This document shows positions 1-8,327 of a DNA stretch of 64,000 nt, one piece after another. The position numbers were made by a program, and so were the translations under genes. The stretch is from JADFXI01 sp963784135 (GTDB lineage: Bacteria; Nitrospirota; Thermodesulfovibrionia; Thermodesulfovibrionales; Dissulfurispiraceae): assembly GCA_963784135.1 (NCBI GenBank), contig CAWAQG010000004.1, positions 124,001 through 188,000 on the forward strand, in the 5' to 3' direction. The notes under the pieces are model-generated. The model searched no databases. It was not told where the DNA came from and saw only the letters and a program-made list of their open reading frames with translations. Position 1 is the stretch's first letter. Every line of letters starts with the position of its first letter.

Positions 1-651
1 TTCATGCATGTGGATATGGATGACAGGCACCTGCGGATCGAGCATGTCGATAAACTTGAGGTAATCGTTGCGGGTTGCATTAAACAGGTTTGCATGGCCG
101 ATGTCCAGACACATTCCCACTCGTGCCGTATTGTTTATACTGCTAAGGCGACTGAACAGTTCGTTGAATTGTTCAGGCCCGGTAGCAGGAGTGTTTTCAA
201 TGGCGAGCTTGATGCCGTCATCTGCAAGGCGTTTTATCAGAGGGACAATAGCATCCACAAAGGCAGCGGTCCCTTCATCGGCATAAAGATGAAGGTTGAG
301 AAGCGCTGCACCGGTATCCTGTGCGAACCGGATAGTATTGGATAAGCGGTCGAGTGCCCCGGCTCTCAAAGGGTTGACCTGCCATGGGGCGTGGACCGAG
401 AGGCGCATATCATATGCGGCAGCGGTGTCCCTTATGGATATGCGTGTTTCTCCGGATATGTCGTTTTCGTCCCAACCGGCCACTGACTCATTTCTGTCCG
501 GAAACCATTCAAATGCGTCGAATCTGTTCGATACGGCATATTCGAAAGGCTGCATAACGGACAACGCGGAAAGGGCTGTCTGGTTACCGATACGGATTCC
601 GGATGTCTTAGTAATTTCCAAGGCCGACCTGGGGGCGCGATTGCACGACAT
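1..651 (-). CDS. Sugar phosphate isomerase/epimerase-like TIM-barrel protein, C-terminus cut by window edge
   Basis: An uninterrupted reading frame of 217 codons runs off the left edge, so the end of the protein is missing. The pattern is that of the xylose isomerase-like/endonuclease IV TIM-barrel superfamily: SVHAPW at about residue 75, IENTP with a likely metal-binding Glu at about 155, CLDIGHAN with Asp and His candidate ligands near 180, and HIHMHE at the cut. Family members are metal-dependent isomerases, epimerases or nucleases acting on sugars; the substrate cannot be told here. An ATG start at 651 overlaps the upstream dikinase gene by 44 bases. A TTG at 621 would give a 14-base overlap and has a slightly better upstream AGG-containing stretch, so the start is uncertain. 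The overlap suggests co-transcription with the dikinase homologue. Confidence 0.8.
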   Translation of the reverse strand, partial: MSCNRAPRSALEITKTSGIRIGNQTALSALSVMQPFEYAVSNRFDAFEWFPDRNESVAGWDENDISGETRISIRDTAAAYDMRLSVHAPWQVNPLRAGALDRLSNTIRFAQDTGAALLNLHLYADEGTAAFVDAIVPLIKRLADDGIKLAIENTPATGPEQFNELFSRLSSINNTARVGMCLDIGHANLFNATRNDYLKFIDMLDPQVPVIHIHMHE

Positions 652-3600
652 AATATTGATTGTTTGAGTATGCGCCCTCAATGTCCTGCGGGGTTCCCAA
701 CGCATTTTCGACCGAGGCGCCGATGCCGGCAATCTTTACTGAAAATTTTTTCAGGAAATCCTCATCCCATATAAGCGCTTCTTCCGTGTAATTGAGGTTA
801 ATTTTGACGGGCTTCGGCAGCATGAAGCTGTCGTATAGGCCGGCTCCGGCGTAACCGGCAAGGTCTTCTCCATTTGAGTCTGAACGGAAGACCAGTCCGC
901 CGCCGAACAGTCCGGCGCTTTTGGCCGGGAAGGACAGGAGACGCGGTTCCTGCCCACCTTTTTTGCAGGTGAAGCTGAGGGCCCTTCCCGGGTAGTTGGC
1001 GACCAATGCCTCGCCCAGTCCAAGCACAACTTCGGCATAAATTTCATCGTGATTGTTCGTAAACGGGTTGACAGTATGGATAACAAAACTATAATCTGCT
1101 TCAACGACCCGCTGAATCAGTACAGCCATCATGAGGTACTCATGAGAGATGCCGTTTGCCCTGCGGCTCAAATAGGCCCTTTCATTCCACTTGGAGCCCC
1201 AAACCGATTTGATGCAGGTCCAGGCGTCTTCCCATTTTTCCGGCCAGTCTTCAGGCCGCCCGACTCCCGAATTTTCCATAACTGTACAGAGTGAGGAGAA
1301 GAATTCATCAGGAGGCTCAAGGGCAAGGATTGTATTTTTTATCTCTTCGAGCAAACCGGAGCGCGAACTATCTGTTTCTTCATCCAGACGCCGGAGCAAT
1401 TCGCTATGACGCTCCGCGAGTTCTTTGTTGGAAGGCCAGTCAAGTACCTTTTCAAAAACGCCGAAAGGCAACGCTGCAGAGGCAGGAAGATGTATCCAAT
1501 CCGGCAGTTTGCCCAGCATAAGCCTAAGGTTGTTGGATTTGCCGCCGGTGTTTTCTTTGTTGAAATCGTCCATCGGCACTGCGTAGACCGTGGAAAAAGG
1601 TTTTGGAACGGCTGACGCTCGTATGAGAGCAGGCAGGACATGAGGGGATAGTGCCCCCATCTCGTCCCCGCTTTCTTCAAATGCCACCTCACCGCCTGCA
1701 CTGACGCCCAGCTTGATCCGGCCGCCGGTCAGCGACTTTAATTTTGCGATCTCATCTGAGCTGTAACAAACTGCGAAGAGTATATGGGCATTTCTGGCCC
1801 GGACCGCGAGGTGGGACAGCACATCGACCGAGGCAGGCGTTATGAGAGCGATAACTCCTTCGGGAATTTCCTCATTGCCCTCTACATCGTCGGCAATTAT
1901 TACTGCAGGGCTGGTAAAACTCCTGCCCTGGATGGATTTTAAATGTGAAACCGTTTCAATGACTCCAGTCCCGCTGCTCAGGCTGATCACCTGCCAGTTC
2001 CCGAGGTCGGCACTTTTCCGCAACAGGATATCAAGTTTGTGCAAAAGTACCGAGAGGACAAATGCAGGCCTGCCGCGCACCACCTCTTCAGCAAAAAGAT
2101 TGACACTCCATGAAGCGGCATGAAAGGCCTTTCCGAGAGATTCGGCTTTGGGCTGAAGGAGTTGGTGATATCGATCGATGAAATTGCCCAGGCACCGCTG
2201 AAGGCGGTCGACCACGGCCTTGGCCTGAAGCGACCGCAGTTTCGTGGAAAGCGGCATCTTCCCAAGACGTTTCCAGTAAGCAAAACAGCTTTCCAATTCC
2301 TCGTCGGGGGTTGAGATACAGAGATTCTCAAGGGACATGACGGTTAATTCCGCCAGTTGATCCAGGTTCAGCTTCGGGTCCAGATTTTTTTCGACAAGGG
2401 CCCTGAAGAAGTCTTCCAGTGCCAGATCGAGAAAAAGCAGGTCACGCACGCTGCTTTGGTGCTCGCCGAGCCTGCCAGCCGCCAGACGTCGGGCTTCGAG
2501 GACCTTTTCGATAACAATGGTCCCCTGCTTTCCAGTGTCATTCCTATGCGTCAATACATAATCTATAAGGCTGTGCATATCTGCATCAAACAGATACCCG
2601 GCAGTATGAATGGCTGTGCCGAGGTCCGCGCCTGTATGTACCTCCCTGAGTATTTCGAGGAAGTGCCTGAAATCATGCATCAGGGCCTCTTTCAGATGAG
2701 GAATAAACGCCGGCTGGGACTTGATCGGGCGCTCATAGCGTTCCAGCCGTTTCCTGGTGACGCCGCCTGCTTCAAGTCTCTCATAGAAAACATCAATGTT
2801 TCCGTCGCTTGCCAGGAATTCCAGATAGGCTTCACAGATGACTATATCGTCGGGCGTGGCGTTGTTATGGAGCTTCTGATGCCATTCCTCCATAAAATGT
2901 CCGGCAGTCTCTTTGATATGATGGCGATGCATTATATTCAATATCTCGTCCCGGACCCGCTGTGCATCCCTCCCTGTGCCGAGAGTTGTCATTATCAGGC
3001 GAATGAACTCCCGCTCTGCCGGCCCATCAATGTAGCGGCCTGCCAGCTTGTCCGTGAGGCGGCTTATGGAGTGGCCTAATTCTCTCGGCTTGGTATTATA
3101 GTTGCGCTGCCAGTCCAACTGCCTGATATACGAAAAGCGCAACCAGACATATATAAGCGCTATCCCCTCGACATTATTGCTTCCAAGCCCGTCAAGCAGG
3201 TCATAGCAGAGATTGAACCTGTGCATCAATGTCCATGAATTGCGGCCCATTTCATTTTCGATGATTTTATCGGCAAGCGAAGCAAGTTCGAGGCTTCCTG
3301 AAAACGCTTCCTGCCCGGAAGTAACTGCAACCGGTATGAAAAAATTTTGTCCCCTATCTTTTATCCAGCGCCCTGTGCCGCCCTGCTTAAGGACAAACAA
3401 AATGCCTGCGGGCGCATCCTGACCGTCTATGTTCAGGAGTAACCATCCGGACCCATCCTTGTCAGCAAATTGGGTCTGGGCCGCGGTGTTCTGGTACACT
3501 GCTGTTCCAGGAGGGCGAAGAGAGTCCGGCGGTAAAACCCATTCATGCCTTGAATGATATGCTGCTCCCCAATGCAGGACCAGGGGGCCCTGTATATCGG

Positions 3601-3760
3601 TAAGCAGCTCTATAATGTAGCGCCCATTGTCAGCAGTCACAGCAATTGCCAATTGCCCTTCATCAAGCCGATACGAATTCTGATAAGTTATTTTTCTCTG
3701 TTCGGTCTCTTGTTTGATTTTTTCAATCAAAGAAGGCTTTGATGAGGAATGTTGGGGCAT
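608..3760 (-). CDS. Alpha-glucan, water dikinase (GWD)-like protein
   Basis: A 1050-residue protein laid out like plant starch-phosphorylating GWD. Residues about 1-120 resemble a CBM45-type starch-binding module (LHWGAAYH and WVLPPDSLRPPGT). HQKLHNNATPDDIV near residue 293 is a GWD hallmark. The phosphohistidine motif VDVLSHLAVRARN places the catalytic His at residue 650. A PPDK-type ATP-binding domain fills the C-terminal third: GGKSNN near 736, FRSDSNGEDLAGYAGAG near 957 and YYVVQSRPQ at the end. Known GWDs move the beta-phosphate of ATP to C6 of glucosyl units in insoluble alpha-glucan. Plant GWD is about 1400 residues with two CBM45 copies, so this is a compact form with one. AAGGAG lies about 10 bases before the ATG. 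Glycogen synthase and phosphorylase genes lie in the same window. The family call is strong; the substrate is inferred. Confidence 0.88.
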   Translation of the reverse strand: MPQHSSSKPSLIEKIKQETEQRKITYQNSYRLDEGQLAIAVTADNGRYIIELLTDIQGPLVLHWGAAYHSRHEWVLPPDSLRPPGTAVYQNTAAQTQFADKDGSGWLLLNIDGQDAPAGILFVLKQGGTGRWIKDRGQNFFIPVAVTSGQEAFSGSLELASLADKIIENEMGRNSWTLMHRFNLCYDLLDGLGSNNVEGIALIYVWLRFSYIRQLDWQRNYNTKPRELGHSISRLTDKLAGRYIDGPAEREFIRLIMTTLGTGRDAQRVRDEILNIMHRHHIKETAGHFMEEWHQKLHNNATPDDIVICEAYLEFLASDGNIDVFYERLEAGGVTRKRLERYERPIKSQPAFIPHLKEALMHDFRHFLEILREVHTGADLGTAIHTAGYLFDADMHSLIDYVLTHRNDTGKQGTIVIEKVLEARRLAAGRLGEHQSSVRDLLFLDLALEDFFRALVEKNLDPKLNLDQLAELTVMSLENLCISTPDEELESCFAYWKRLGKMPLSTKLRSLQAKAVVDRLQRCLGNFIDRYHQLLQPKAESLGKAFHAASWSVNLFAEEVVRGRPAFVLSVLLHKLDILLRKSADLGNWQVISLSSGTGVIETVSHLKSIQGRSFTSPAVIIADDVEGNEEIPEGVIALITPASVDVLSHLAVRARNAHILFAVCYSSDEIAKLKSLTGGRIKLGVSAGGEVAFEESGDEMGALSPHVLPALIRASAVPKPFSTVYAVPMDDFNKENTGGKSNNLRLMLGKLPDWIHLPASAALPFGVFEKVLDWPSNKELAERHSELLRRLDEETDSSRSGLLEEIKNTILALEPPDEFFSSLCTVMENSGVGRPEDWPEKWEDAWTCIKSVWGSKWNERAYLSRRANGISHEYLMMAVLIQRVVEADYSFVIHTVNPFTNNHDEIYAEVVLGLGEALVANYPGRALSFTCKKGGQEPRLLSFPAKSAGLFGGGLVFRSDSNGEDLAGYAGAGLYDSFMLPKPVKINLNYTEEALIWDEDFLKKFSVKIAGIGASVENALGTPQDIEGAYSNNQYYVVQSRPQVGLGNY

Positions 3761-3822
3761 TTATCTTATGAAACTCCTTAAATGTAAGTCGAAAGATTAG
3801 TGCTTCATTGCAGTCTTATTTT

Positions 3823-3831
3823 ATTATAACA
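3823..3831 (-). promoter_or_regulatory. Extended -10 promoter for the glucan dikinase gene
   Basis: Read on the minus strand the sequence is TGTTATAAT, a consensus extended -10 (TGnTATAAT). Transcription would begin near 3816, leaving a leader of about 55 bases with an AAGGAG ribosome site before the start at 3760. The expected -35 position (3846-3851) has no good match. The IS duplication begins right after it at 3852, so the insertion lies just upstream of the core promoter. The same TGTTATAAT is found before hpnJ. Confidence 0.45.
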
Positions 3832-3851
3832 TAATTAAGCCGGCAACCCGG

Positions 3852-5251
3852 CTGATATTGACCGCTGTGTGGCGAGCTGATAAACTGTCCGTATCTGTAG
3901 CACATAAACTGTCCGGGTGGTATATGGATAGCAAGGGGGGCTATCCATGAAACGTTCGGCGGTGTTGCAGGAGGTACGGAAAATGAGATTTGAAGAAGGT
4001 TATGAGGGCTGGAAGAGTGGACGGTTAACGCAGGAGGAAGCGGCGATGCTCCTTGGTGTCTGTGACAGGACATTTCGGCGATATCTGCTGAGGTATGCGG
4101 ATAAAGGGATGGAGGGACTTATAGATAAGCGTTTAGGACAAATATCGCATCTGCGAGCACCAGTTGACGAAGTGATGGCGCTATCGGATCTTTATAGAGG
4201 ACGTTATTATGGTTTCAACGTCAAGCATTTTTTTAGCTGGTATCGCCGAGTTCATCAAGGAAACAGGAGCTACACATGGGTCAAAAACACCCTCCAGGAA
4301 AAGGGATTGGTACCGAAAGGGGCACTGAAAGGGGCACACAGGAAAAGAAGGGTCAGGGCTCCCTATATCGGCATGATGCTTCATCAGGATGGTTCCCGGC
4401 ACCAGTGGGTTCCCGGCAAATTATGGGATTTGATCGTGACGATGGATGATGCCAGCAGTGAACACTACTCGATGTTTTTTGTTAAGGAAGAAGGCACACA
4501 AAGCAGCTTTCTGGGTGTAAAAGAGGTTATAGAGCAACACGGGTTGTTTGCTTCGTTGTATACGGATCGCGGAAGTCACTATTGGCATACACCGGAGGCT
4601 GGAGGGAAAGTGGACAAATCAAGTCTTACCCAGTTTGGTCGTGCAATGAGCCAACTGGGGATTAAGATGATCCCTGCGTATTCTCCTGAAGCCAGGGGCC
4701 GTTCTGAGCGAGCCTTCAGTACCCATCAAGATCGGCTGGTCAAGGAGCTTGCGATGGCGGGCATCACTGGGATGAAGCAGGCCAATGATTATCTTGCCAG
4801 TACATATATGCCGGCCCATAATGCCGAGTTCGCCGTTATCCCTCAAGAACCAGAGAGCGTGTTCGTGACTTGGGCAGGCACTGCCTTGGAAGACATCCTA
4901 TGCGAACAGTATGACCGCACCGTCGGCAATGACAACTGTGTAAAGTTCGATGGACTAAAACTTCAGATCCCGCCAAATCAATATCGTTGCCATTACGTCA
5001 GGGTCCAGGTAAGCGTTCATCGTTATCCCGACGGTAGACTTGCTATCTTTCATGGACCGAGAAAACTGGCTGCCTATAACTCTAAAGGAAAGGAGATTGC
5101 AATTTGCTCACATGCAGCGGCATAAGCCTTAATAAAACTGAAATCGGTGGACTGCCATGTTCCATGCGCAGCCACCCTGCAGAACCGGACAGTTTATTTG
5201 CTCTAAAACCGGACAACTCTATTTGTTGACAACACTGATATTGACCGCTGT
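3852..5251. mobile_element. IS1202/ISNCY-type insertion sequence with target-site duplication
   Basis: A 17-base direct repeat, CTGATATTGACCGCTGT, occurs at 3852-3868 and 5235-5251 on either side of a transposase gene. Allowing for the shared TGT at the element tip, the element itself spans about 3868-5234 (roughly 1367 bp) and the duplication is 16-17 bp. Both ends begin TGT and carry two spaced copies of a CTGTCCG/TTGTCCG box about 25 bases apart (left: AAACTGTCCG twice; right, read inward: GTTGTCCG then AAACTGTCCG). These are probably transposase binding sites. Long duplications are known for the IS1202-related group. The intact duplication and open transposase frame suggest a recent insertion, placed between the divergent dikinase and MerR genes. 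Confidence 0.88.
3947..5125 (+). CDS. ISNCY/IS1202-type DDE transposase
   Basis: A 392-residue protein with an N-terminal helix-turn-helix (LTQEEAAMLLGVCDRTFRRY, residues about 25-50) followed by a retroviral integrase-like DDE core. Likely catalytic residues are Asp148 in HQDGS, Asp207 in YTDRGSHY and Glu254 in ARGRSERAF. A short C-terminal beta-rich tail follows, as in the ISNCY/IS1202 relatives. It is the only gene in the element. The frame is intact from an ATG about 80 bases inside the left end to a TAA about 110 bases before the right end, so the enzyme may still be active. AGGAGG occurs inside the gene near 3969 rather than before the ATG, so an ATG further in (3984) is an alternative start. 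Confidence 0.92.
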   Translation: MKRSAVLQEVRKMRFEEGYEGWKSGRLTQEEAAMLLGVCDRTFRRYLLRYADKGMEGLIDKRLGQISHLRAPVDEVMALSDLYRGRYYGFNVKHFFSWYRRVHQGNRSYTWVKNTLQEKGLVPKGALKGAHRKRRVRAPYIGMMLHQDGSRHQWVPGKLWDLIVTMDDASSEHYSMFFVKEEGTQSSFLGVKEVIEQHGLFASLYTDRGSHYWHTPEAGGKVDKSSLTQFGRAMSQLGIKMIPAYSPEARGRSERAFSTHQDRLVKELAMAGITGMKQANDYLASTYMPAHNAEFAVIPQEPESVFVTWAGTALEDILCEQYDRTVGNDNCVKFDGLKLQIPPNQYRCHYVRVQVSVHRYPDGRLAIFHGPRKLAAYNSKGKEIAICSHAAA

Positions 5252-5329
5252 ATATTTATTTATACACTTGTTTTTTTTAGATTACTATGTTTTATTAATT
5301 GTAATTATTAAATAGGGTCAGGGGGATGG

Positions 5330-5746
5330 ATGAAAAGCAGCACGGATACCGACCGGGAGAACAAGCCGCTTTATCCAATAGGAATTGTCGCAGAGCTGAT
5401 AGGCATTACCGAGCAGACTTTGAGACTATATGAAAAACATGGCCTTATTAAACCTGCCAGGCGCAATAAAAACCGGTATTTTTCAGATAATGATATCAAA
5501 TGGCTTAGTTGTCTCAGAGATTTGATACATGCAAAAAAGATCAGCATAGAAGGGATAAAGAAACTGCTCGGCTATGCGCCGTGCTGGGAAATAACCGAGT
5601 GCTCCGACGACAGAAGGGTGAAGTGCACTGCATATGTGAACAATACAAAGCCATGCTGGGAGCTGAACCGTGCAAGATGCAATAACGAGTCGAACAAGCT
5701 CTGCGAAGAGTGCATCGTATATCTTGCCAAGACAAAGAAGAAATAG
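5330..5746 (+). CDS. MerR-family transcriptional regulator with Cys/Trp-rich C-terminal module
   Basis: A 138-residue regulator. Residues about 15-80 form the winged-helix MerR DNA-binding domain (YPIGIVAELIGITEQTLRLY then LIKPARRNKNRYF), close to the HspR-like branch. In place of the usual dimerisation helix and effector domain, residues about 84-132 are packed with Cys in the order PCWEITEC, KCTAY, PCWELNRARC and LCEEC. Two CW pairs are present, which recalls the two-CW type of small Cys-rich domain. Metal or redox sensing is plausible but not shown. A GGGGG stretch lies 5-9 bases upstream of the ATG. The IS element sits directly upstream, so native promoter sequence may have been displaced. 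The same Cys pattern recurs in the GGDEF protein at 46.3-48.1 kb. Confidence 0.85.
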   Translation: MKSSTDTDRENKPLYPIGIVAELIGITEQTLRLYEKHGLIKPARRNKNRYFSDNDIKWLSCLRDLIHAKKISIEGIKKLLGYAPCWEITECSDDRRVKCTAYVNNTKPCWELNRARCNNESNKLCEECIVYLAKTKKK

Positions 5747-5747
5747 G

Positions 5748-5761
5748 CCGCCGGACGGCGG
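5748..5761. terminator. Short GC hairpin between the convergent merR and PBP1A genes
   Basis: CCGCC-GGAC-GGCGG forms a perfect five-pair stem immediately after the merR stop codon and just beyond the PBP1A stop. No T-run follows on either strand, so this is at best a weak or Rho-assisted terminator. Confidence 0.25.
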
Positions 5762-5772
5762 ACTAAGCCGTG

Positions 5773-8102
5773 TTAATCGTAATCGCCTCCGGGGGCAGGG
5801 AATTTCTCCACTTTAGCGGGAGCGGCGCTGTATTCAGACGGTTGAGTGCCTTCCTTAAAAAATTCATATATCTTCGGCGTCTCAGTGTGCTGCAGCAGCC
5901 GAGTATTGTTGTCGGTTCATCATGTACCAGTAGGCCGGTGGCCGGGTCAATGGGCAAGTCTCACGATACCTTCAGGAACGGTAAACTCCTCGACAGGTTC
6001 GCCTGCAAGGGCATTTTTCATGAAGTTCGCCCATATGGGAGCGGCTGTCCTTCCGCCGACTTCGCCCCTGCCAAGGGATTTTCTCATATCATCAAAACCG
6101 ACCCATACACATCCCACCAGCTGCGGCGTGTAGCCGACAAACCAGGCGTCCTTGTAGTCGTTACTGGTCCCTGTCTTGCCTGCGGCCGGCCGTCCGATAG
6201 CTGCCCTCATTCCAGTGCCGTAGCTTATAACGTCCTCCATCATTGAGGTAATCAGGAACGCTGTTTGGGGAGGAGACGGTCTCAACACCTTCAGGCTCAT
6301 TGCTCTCAAGTACGTTGTCCCTGAGTATCTGTTATGTACTTAATTGCGATGGGCGTCATTTTTACCCCTCCGTTGGCAAACGTACAATAGGTCAACGCCA
6401 GTTCAATGGGGGTGACGCTTATTGAACCGAGCGCGATAGTGAGTTCCCTCGGCATGTTTTCCTCTATGCCTACGTCCCGTGCAAAGGCCATTACCTTATC
6501 AATACCTACCGCCTCGAGGAGTTTCACGGTAACGACGTTCCTCGAATAGGCGAGGGCCTCCCGCAGTCTGGTAGGGCCGTAAAATTTACGGTCATAGTTC
6601 TCCGGCCGCCACTCACCCGACGGCCCCCCGGGATATGAGACCGGCGCGTCGTCGATAATGCTTGCCGGTGTGAAATTGTTCTCCAGCGCAGCGGCATATA
6701 TTATAGGTTTAAATGCCGAACCGGGCTGCCTCTGTGCATTCAGAGCTCGGTTGAACTCGCTTCTGGTGAAACTATAGCCGCCCACGATTGCTCTCACATA
6801 CCCTGTTTCAGGCTCCAGCGCCACGACTGCGCCTTCAATATCGGGCTCCTGCTCAAGGCTGAAAGTGACATTTTTACTTGCAATGCTCCTGAATTTCACC
6901 CATATGATATCGCCGCGATTGAGGATATCTGTCAATTTGAAAGTCTTTGCTGATTCAGGCTTCTTTATTGTTTTGACGGTGCTATTGACGGCCCATAGCG
7001 CCTCGCTGAGCGGCAGGTTGCCGGTAAGCCCCCGCGCTTTGATGACCGCTTCCTTCGGGCCGACCGATATCACGACCCCTGTTGATATATCTCCCGCCGA
7101 TGCGGTAAATGAGACCTTGTGCTCTGCCATATCTTCTTTTATCAAATCCTTATGGCCGATAGGACCCCTCCAGCCGCGCCGCTTGTCAACCTCGCGCAAA
7201 CCCTCCTGCAGCGCCCGCTGGGCATACATCTGATCGCTTTTGCTGAGAGTCGTATACACCTTCATGCCGCCTTTGTATACCATTTCAACTCCGTATTTCT
7301 GTTCCAGCTGCTGTCTGACATATTCAAGGAAATAATTGTACGTGTCCGTATCTGACCTTAATGACGAAAGGGAGGGCAATGCGGCCTTTGCCGCGGCCCT
7401 TTGAGAGGGCTTTATATATCCTTCCTCCTCCATTCTCGCCAGTACGATTTCCTGCCGTTCCTTTGCCTTGACGAGGTCATTGTAAGGAGAGTAAGCGGAT
7501 GGCGCCTTGATAAGCCCTGCCAGCATGGCTGCCTCGGGAAGAGTCAGTTGCCCCACTGATTTGCCGAAATATACCCGCGAGGCCATCTCGATGCCATAGG
7601 CCCCGTGCCCGAAATATACCCTGTTAAGATATATCTCCAGTATTTCCTTTTTGGAAAGCTCCTTTTCGAGTCTAAAGGCAAGCTGGGCCTCGCGGAGTTT
7701 TCTTTTGATGGTCTTCTCGGGGGAGAGAAACATTATTTTGGCAAGCTGCTGTGTAATAGTGCTGCCGCCTTCTTTCAGACTTGCATGAATAATATCCTGA
7801 AACAGGGCCCGTGCGATCCCGATATAGTCAATGCCTTTATGGCGCCAGAAGCGGGAGTCCTCGACGGCAACTACCGCATTTTTCACGTTGTCCGGAATTT
7901 TTTCAAAAGGGACAAAGATCCCCCTTTCGACTTTGAACTCTCCGATCAGCGAGTCATCATCGGCATATACTTTTGTCCCGTTGGTGGCACGGTATTTTTT
8001 CAGTTCAGCTATTGAGGGTGTGCCCTGCGCAATCGCAAGATAACCGCCGGCCGCCGAACCTATGACAATGACCAGAATAAACAAGACCAGCTTGAAACGC
8101 AT
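5773..8102 (-). pseudogene. Penicillin-binding protein 1A (bifunctional transglycosylase/transpeptidase), 3' end broken by four indels
   Basis: The first 598 codons are intact: an N-terminal membrane anchor, a GT51 transglycosylase with Glu81 in AVEDSRFW and GGSTITQQLAK, and a transpeptidase domain with Ser462 in PGSAFKP. After residue about 590 the protein continues only by changing frame. Each piece is clearly PBP1A: DNVLESNEP, then QTAFLITSMMEDV through AAGKTGTSN (KTG motif), then PIDPATGLL, then YEFFKEGTQPSEY to a TAA at 5773-5775. The breaks fall at a GGG run (6319-6321), a GGGG run (6267-6270), a GGG run (5952-5954) and GGTTC (5914-5918). Three read as one extra base and one as a missing base. 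All lie within about 410 bp, which could mean genuine decay or locally poor consensus sequence. If real, the truncated product lacks the KTG motif and would be inactive in crosslinking. Confidence 0.85.
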
Positions 8103-8108
8103 TTAATA

Positions 8109-8138
8109 ATTATAAAAGGATGTGATAAAATTTTACAA
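8109..8138 (-). promoter_or_regulatory. Promoter for PBP1A, possibly leaderless
   Basis: On the minus strand TTGTAA (8138-8133) and TATAAT (8114-8109) are separated by 18 bases. Only six bases separate the -10 box from the ATG, so transcription would start at or next to the start codon. No Shine-Dalgarno-like sequence is visible. Together these point to a leaderless messenger. Confidence 0.45.
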
Positions 8139-8159
8139 CAAAACTCGCAATGGGGTAGC

Positions 8160-8317
8160 GGGTAAGTTTGTTTTTGCTCTGGATCACCTGGGATCTCAGT
8201 AGTGGGCTGGTAACGTCCAGCCCACATATCGAGAAATGGAGACCACAGATAATTCTTAATACATACCAGTGTTTGAATTGAAAGACTAATTGATCCGGAG
8301 CAAAAACAAACTGACCC
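8160..8317. repeat. 158-bp inverted-repeat element with internal hairpin
   Basis: Arms of 27 bases at 8160-8186 and 8291-8317 are inverted copies with two mismatches; each contains GTTTGTTTTTGCTC. Between them is a perfect nine-pair stem, GTGGGCTGG (8202-8210) with CCAGCCCAC (8217-8225). No protein-coding frame is convincing. It occupies most of the gap between the divergent PBP1A and ogt genes. It may be a miniature transposable element or a remnant; no target duplication is obvious. Confidence 0.6.
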
Positions 8318-8327
8318 ACTAACTGTA

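Noticed and set aside
4..667. Plus-strand open frames in the first 670 bases
   Set aside because: They lie opposite a continuous minus-strand frame with clear TIM-barrel motifs and have no family features.
2357..3079. Plus-strand frame of 240 codons
   Set aside because: It is antisense to the GWD-like gene and lacks recognisable features.
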